Of a DNA stretch of 9,620 bases, positions 6,462 through 9,620 are shown in pieces. The DNA lies in contig CALAQT010000326.1 of NCBI GenBank assembly GCA_937888775.1, forward strand, positions 1-9,620. The letters are read 5' to 3'. Position numbers and translations under genes: made by a program. Within the stretch, counting starts at the first letter, position 1. Each line of letters begins with the position of its first letter. The stretch is from an uncultured Actinomycetes bacterium (GTDB lineage Bacteria > Actinomycetota > Thermoleophilia > Solirubrobacterales > Solirubrobacteraceae). Under the pieces are notes generated by a model that was not told where the DNA came from, ran no database searches, and worked only from the letters and a program-made list of their open reading frames with translations.

Positions 6462-6467
6462 AGTGTA
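6462..6467 (-). promoter_or_regulatory. Candidate -10 box of vapBC, leaderless arrangement
   Basis: On the minus strand TACACT fits TANNNT and ends 6 nt before the vapB ATG. The transcript would start on the start codon. There is no Shine-Dalgarno sequence between them. Confidence 0.55.
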
Positions 6468-6483
6468 TCACCTAGTGAGTCAC
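6468..6483. promoter_or_regulatory. Overlapping palindromes in the vapBC promoter, putative operator
   Basis: The half-sites alternate: TCAC (6468-6471), GTGA (6475-6478) and TCAC (6480-6483). They form two overlapping inverted repeats, with 3-nt and 1-nt centres. They adjoin the -10 box upstream, where binding by the VapB-VapC complex would block RNA polymerase, the usual autoregulation of these operons. The binding protein is inferred from position. Confidence 0.45.
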
Positions 6484-6720
6484 CACGCGGTGGATCGGTG
6501 CCTTTCAAGGCGTTCATCTGATCGGAAGCGACGCTCAGCGCTGGGACTCCCCGTGCGCCGACGACGACGCGCACGGCCAGAACGCATGGGAGATTCGGGA
6601 CGGTAGGCGTGGAACACCACTGGAACACACCCCCGCGTAAACATCGCAATTTACGACAACCGGCGCCAAGCGCCCACGAAGCAAAGCACCTGCAAATCGA
6701 AAGATTCTTGCCTGGTCGAG
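6484..6720. other. Non-coding stretch between vapBC and the tRNA fragment, attachment-site flank
   Basis: No gene is convincing here. TGGAACAC is directly repeated at 6610-6617 and 6621-6628, an 11-bp period. CGTAAA 6636-6641 and TTTACG 6650-6655 form an inverted repeat with an 8-nt centre. The last 80 bases are noticeably richer in A/T than the surroundings. This arrangement beside a tRNA 3' fragment suggests integrase arm-site DNA. Confidence 0.45.
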
Positions 6721-6767
6721 CTTCCATGGTAAGGAAGGGGTCGTCGGTTCGAGTCCGACAGAGGGCT
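6721..6767 (+). tRNA. 3' half of tRNA-Thr(GGT), probable attachment-site remnant
   Basis: The anticodon stem is CTTCC 6721-6725 paired with GGAAG 6733-6737, around the loop ATGGTAA (T33, anticodon GGT 6728-6730, A37). A 5-nt variable region follows. The T-arm is GTCGG 6743-6747, loop TTCGAGT, CCGAC 6755-6759. AGAGGGC 6760-6766 is the 3' acceptor strand, with T as discriminator and no encoded CCA. The 5' half is missing: the 26 nt before 6721 contain no GCCCTCT to pair with the acceptor and no proper D-stem, although TGGTCGAG (6713-6720) faintly recalls a D-loop. This is therefore a fragment, not a working tRNA. Integrases of the tyrosine family commonly recombine within this part of tRNA genes and leave such a copy. 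Confidence 0.85.
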
Positions 6768-7265
6768 TTCGGAATGCGCTTGTTACCGACAGGCTCCCGC
6801 CTTGGCCACCCGGGCGCGGGTATGTCCGCCGGGAAGCACCTGCGATTGATCCGATGTACGGATGCACGGCTCAGCATTCACGCCTCATGCCGGATGGCCG
6901 ATACTTCCAGCGCTTGCCTTCCCGTCGCTAGCCCGGACCGGCGTCACGGTGCAGCTTACACCTGAGAACCAGCAGCGGTGATGGCGTCCGAAGCGTGCCG
7001 TTAGTCCTCCTCGCACCCTCCCCTGAGCGGGGTGAAAAGCTCAGGCCCTCTCCTTCGGAATGTCAACGGTGGCGTCGAGTTGATCGACCTAGTTTGCTCT
7101 GCCAGGGGCGTCGTGACGGCGGTCGTGCGGGCTCGCCCACCAGGCGCCGATCCGGCGGCACGAAAGAGACTTGATCTTCGCCTGGCGGACCGGATAGGTT
7201 GCACCGAACCGGCCACGCTATTGGAGTCGGACGTTGCGGCGTTCGATGCCTGGGAGGTGTTGGAG
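6768..7265. other. Non-coding stretch upstream of the secreted-protein gene
   Basis: No gene is supported. The frame of the next gene is open back to 7032, but that part has no family resemblance and precedes the signal peptide and Shine-Dalgarno sequence. A hairpin with 7-bp arms, CCTGAGC 7022-7028 and GCTCAGG 7039-7045, encloses a 10-nt purine-rich loop. A short repeat, ATCCG 6849-6853 with CGGAT 6859-6863, may be chance. A promoter candidate is listed separately. Confidence 0.4.
7171..7200 (+). promoter_or_regulatory. Candidate promoter for the secreted-protein gene
   Basis: TTGATC (7171-7176) and TAGGTT (7195-7200) are separated by 18 bp and resemble -35 and -10 boxes of the main sigma factor. 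Transcription would start near 7207, leaving a leader of about 60 nt with a Shine-Dalgarno sequence, unlike the leaderless genes to the left. Confidence 0.4.
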
Positions 7266-9254
7266 ATGGGGCTTTCGTGGATTCGTCGTATGACGATCGT
7301 GGCTGGGATGGGGCTGTTGCTCGGCGGCGGTTCGGCGGCCGCGGCCGTGCTCGGTCTGCCTTCAAATGGTTCTCAGGTCAACAACGATCTGGCCAGCGGG
7401 ATCGACCCAGGTCAGAGCGCCGGCCTGTCCGATGTCGTCGGTGGCTCGCTGGCGGCGGCCGGACCATTGGTGCCGTGGGCGACGTTCGAGCAGAAGGCAG
7501 GAAGCGCCCAGCACATCTTCGTGCGGGCGTTCAAGAACGGCCAGTGGGTGACGCAGGGCCTGTCCCTGAATATCAGCGCGGTCGCGGAGGCTGAGGCGCC
7601 CTCGATCGATTTCGCCGGCACGGGCGGCAATACTCCTTGGGTCACGTGGTATGAGCCCAGCACCGCGCTGGGTGGCTCCACGCAGGTGTTTGCCAGCCGC
7701 TTTTGCGCTGCGGCAAGCGCCGTCTGCGCCGCTGCGAACACGTGGGTGCCCGAGGGCCAGAATCGCGGCTCCGGCGTTCCCTCGCTCAATATCCACACCA
7801 GCTCGGAGGCCGAGAATCCGGCTGTCGCGGGTGGCGCCGCGGTACCCGGCAATCCCCCGGTCCCTTGGGTCGCATGGCAGGAGCAGGACGGCAACGTCAA
7901 CGGCTCCGGTCAACACGATCAGATCTTCGTCTCCAAGGGCGTCAAGCAGGCCACGGCCTCGAGCCCATGCACCGGCTTCAAGCCATCGGCAGCCCCCAGC
8001 GTGAGCTTCTTCTGCTGGCAGCAGGTCGGCGCCGATCGCCTCGCAGCTAGCGGCGGATCCTCCTCAGTCGGCGATCCGGCGCTGAACGTCGATCCAAGCC
8101 GCAACGGGATCGAGCCGGACATTGCCTTCACGGGACCGAGCGACAAGGTCGCCTGGGTGGTGTGGTACGAGACCGGCCCGAGCGCTCTCGGTCTGCGCAG
8201 CAACGAGCAGGTGTTCGCGGCCAAGCTAGTCGCCGATCCAGCCGCCGATGGCGGGTTCCACTGGCAGGCCGTCGGGAGCGGGACCGTCGGTCTGACGAAC
8301 ACGCTTGACACCTCCAGTGCTCCTCCCGGCTTCGGTCCCTGTGCCGCGTCGGTGAGCGCGGAGGACGGATGTTCGCTGAACGCGAACCCGGCACGCGACG
8401 CCGAGGACCCGAGCGTCGCCTCGGGTACGTTGACGCCCGGCACGGCGACGGTCCCGTGGGTCGTGTGGGCAGAGGACACCGGATCCGGCAAGCACGCGAT
8501 CTTCATCGCCAGGCTTGTCGGTGGTGATCACTTCGAGCTCTTCAACGGCGGAGCGCCGCTGTCGACGCCGAACCAGGACGCCACCAATCCCGACATCACG
8601 TTCTTCGGCAACGTGCCGTACGTGTCGTGGATCGAGGCTCGGGGGACCGGCTTCCTCGGGTTCGTGGGCCATTTCGAGAGTGGCGCGTTCGTGCTCGACA
8701 CCCCGGAGGGGATCGCGCTGGCCTCGCCGCCGCGCCCTGCGTCGCTGATCGATTTCCGAGTTCCGATCTCGTCCAGCTGCATCGCCAATCCGTTCACCAG
8801 CGACGGCTCGACCTGTCCGGTGGCGGCGATCAATGCGCCGTTCTCGGTGTTCACCACCGCGGGCACCCCGCAGCGACTGTTTTCCGAGGAGGTGATCGGC
8901 GGCCCGAACTGCGTGCTGTTCTCAGGCTGCAGTCTGGCCGTTGTCGGAAACGGAGCCTATGCCTTCATCGAAGGCACACTCGGCCAGAGCGAGACCGTCG
9001 GGATCCTCGTGCAACGGATCATCCGGACCAAGCGTGTACACGGCCGGAAGGTCCTGGTTCTGCGGGCCGTGGGGCACGTGCCGTTGGGACACCACCCCAG
9101 CGGTCGGGTGAAGATCAAATGGAACCTCAAGGTGAACGGTCACCGGCTTCCAAACGGCCGATATCTGATCGTGCTGCGCGCCTTGGATAGTCACCGCAAC
9201 GTACTTGGTCTGACGAAATCGGTGATCTTCACGATCAATCACACCTCGAGGTAG
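7266..9254 (+). CDS. Exported six-repeat beta-propeller-like protein with C-terminal beta domain
   Basis: The product is 662 aa from ATG 7266, preceded by GGGAGG (7252-7257) at 8 nt. Residues 1-27 form a signal peptide: MGLSWIRRM, a hydrophobic core, then SAAAA with likely cleavage after Ala27. Six repeats follow, each with a strand W/Y-x-x-W/F-x-E: PWATFEQ (70), PWVTWYE (124), PWVAWQE (200), AWVVWYE (296), PWVVWAE (397) and PYVSWIE (451). Most are preceded by an acidic motif such as EAEAPSIDFAG and followed by QIFVSK or QVFAAK and a W-x-x-x-G strand. This periodicity suggests a six-bladed propeller of the sialidase-like kind. Ten cysteines occur as five close pairs. Residues about 580-662 form a basic beta domain (VKIKWNLKVNGHRLPNGRY), like FlgD-type Ig folds. 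I remember close relatives in Solirubrobacterales genomes, without a known function. Catalytic residues are not recognisable, so a binding or structural role is likely. Confidence 0.75.
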   Translation: MGLSWIRRMTIVAGMGLLLGGGSAAAAVLGLPSNGSQVNNDLASGIDPGQSAGLSDVVGGSLAAAGPLVPWATFEQKAGSAQHIFVRAFKNGQWVTQGLSLNISAVAEAEAPSIDFAGTGGNTPWVTWYEPSTALGGSTQVFASRFCAAASAVCAAANTWVPEGQNRGSGVPSLNIHTSSEAENPAVAGGAAVPGNPPVPWVAWQEQDGNVNGSGQHDQIFVSKGVKQATASSPCTGFKPSAAPSVSFFCWQQVGADRLAASGGSSSVGDPALNVDPSRNGIEPDIAFTGPSDKVAWVVWYETGPSALGLRSNEQVFAAKLVADPAADGGFHWQAVGSGTVGLTNTLDTSSAPPGFGPCAASVSAEDGCSLNANPARDAEDPSVASGTLTPGTATVPWVVWAEDTGSGKHAIFIARLVGGDHFELFNGGAPLSTPNQDATNPDITFFGNVPYVSWIEARGTGFLGFVGHFESGAFVLDTPEGIALASPPRPASLIDFRVPISSSCIANPFTSDGSTCPVAAINAPFSVFTTAGTPQRLFSEEVIGGPNCVLFSGCSLAVVGNGAYAFIEGTLGQSETVGILVQRIIRTKRVHGRKVLVLRAVGHVPLGHHPSGRVKIKWNLKVNGHRLPNGRYLIVLRALDSHRNVLGLTKSVIFTINHTSR

Positions 9255-9424
9255 CGCTCACCGGCTCCAGAAGGTCGAGAGGTTGGCGAGCTCCCCGGGT
9301 CTGATCGGCCCCGGGGGCGCACCCCCTCCAAGCCCGCGCCGACAATCGCAGAAGTCACGGGCCCCGGAGCCTCGGCTGCTGGTCGGCGCACTTAGGGCTC
9401 GCGGATCAATAACTGTGGGTCTGG
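9255..9424. terminator. Intergenic stretch with a GC-rich hairpin after the secreted-protein gene
   Basis: CCCCGGG 9293-9299 can pair with CCCGGGG 9310-9316 around a 10-nt loop, about 40 bp after the stop codon. No T-tract follows, so this is at best an actinobacterial-style terminator. The remainder up to the transposase remnant shows no gene. A minus-strand open frame across it is a shadow. Confidence 0.35.
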
Positions 9425-9620
9425 TTACGGTGAGTGGTCGGTCGGAGTGATGCGGTAGTTCCACTCTGGGTGCCAGTCGTTGCCGGTGATGTTGACCGCG
9501 GCGATCTGGTCTTTGGTGACCTTGACTTTGGTGTAGACGGTCGGGTCCAGGCGGGCGTAGACCTTCGGCTCTCCTCGTCGTTTGGGGGTGACTCATCGGT
9601 GAGGTAGGGCGATCTGGATG
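9425..9620 (-). pseudogene. C-terminal end of an ISAzo13-like transposase, interrupted and cut by the window edge
   Basis: On the minus strand the last 56 codons before TAA (9425-9427) read PKVYARLDPTVYTKVKV, then KDQIAAVNITGNDW, HPEWNYRI and TPTDHSP. The pattern of a V-x-RLD strand, a Y, a KV turn, x-IA-x-VNI and HPEWNY-x-I-x-P is how I remember the C-termini of ISAzo13-family DDE transposases. Going upstream in this frame, TGA occurs at 9593-9595, and the residues beyond it do not look like the family. The gene is thus probably frameshifted or nonsense-mutated just inside the window; the rest lies outside. It is the only mobile-element coding sequence here and points towards the secreted-protein gene. 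Family assignment rests on a short segment. Confidence 0.55.

Noticed and set aside
6721..6767. A complete, functional tRNA-Thr gene
   Set aside because: The upstream 26 bases lack the 5' acceptor strand complementary to AGAGGGC and a D-stem.
6365..6877. Minus-strand open frames containing VGLEPTTPSLPW- and RTDDPFLTME-like text
   Set aside because: These are translations of the antisense strand of the tRNA-Thr fragment, a known annotation artefact, and they have no coding character outside it.
7032..7265. 78-residue N-terminal extension of the secreted protein from a GTG at 7032
   Set aside because: The signal peptide and a good Shine-Dalgarno sequence place the start at 7266; a signal peptide 78 residues inside the protein would not work.
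9258..9596. Minus-strand 112-aa open frame at the right end
   Set aside because: Its frame differs from the one that encodes the transposase C-terminus, and its composition (Arg/Pro/Gln/His) is that of a shadow.
1..9620. CRISPR array, rRNA gene or known riboswitch
   Set aside because: No regularly spaced direct repeats, rRNA-like sequence or recognisable riboswitch core was seen on either strand.

Overview
The window reads as accessory DNA from a high-GC actinobacterium. The G+C bias, frequent GTG starts, TANNNT -10 boxes placed 6-7 nt before start codons, and a secreted six-repeat protein of a type I remember from Solirubrobacterales/Thermoleophilia all point that way. The order-level placement is inference from memory. 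No housekeeping gene is present to anchor it.

Layout, left to right. (1) 110-880, plus strand: a small basic protein with a KOW-like C-terminal domain, then a small acidic protein resembling CcbP-type calcium-binding proteins. (2) 1006-2190, plus strand: an AbiE-type toxin-antitoxin locus. The AbiEi antitoxin/repressor is intact. The AbiEii nucleotidyltransferase toxin is a wreck: its N-terminal catalytic half is missing and the remainder spans three frames. (3) 2424-5706, plus strand: an alpha-helical protein of unknown function, a SEC-C zinc-motif protein, and a helical-repeat gene resembling the non-finger part of SWIM zinc-finger family proteins, cut in two by an in-frame TAG. (4) 5788-6455, minus strand: a compact VapBC-type toxin-antitoxin operon with a four-base gene overlap and a palindromic promoter region. 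(5) 6484-6767: a non-coding stretch with direct repeats and an inverted repeat, ending in a 47-nt fragment that is exactly the 3' half of a tRNA-Thr(GGT). (6) 7266-9254, plus strand: an exported protein with six W/Y-x-x-W/F-x-E repeats (probably a beta-propeller) and a C-terminal beta domain. (7) 9425-9620, minus strand: the C-terminal end of an ISAzo13-like transposase with an in-frame stop, running off the window.

Interpretation. The tRNA 3' fragment is what an integrative element leaves at its end distal to the restored tRNA gene. By its orientation, the element should lie to the left, so the toxin-antitoxin systems and unknown genes would be its cargo, with older host chromosome to the right. 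No integrase is visible here. Several genes are decaying (AbiEii, the SWIM-like gene, the transposase), which fits an ageing island. At least four genes appear to be transcribed as leaderless mRNAs.
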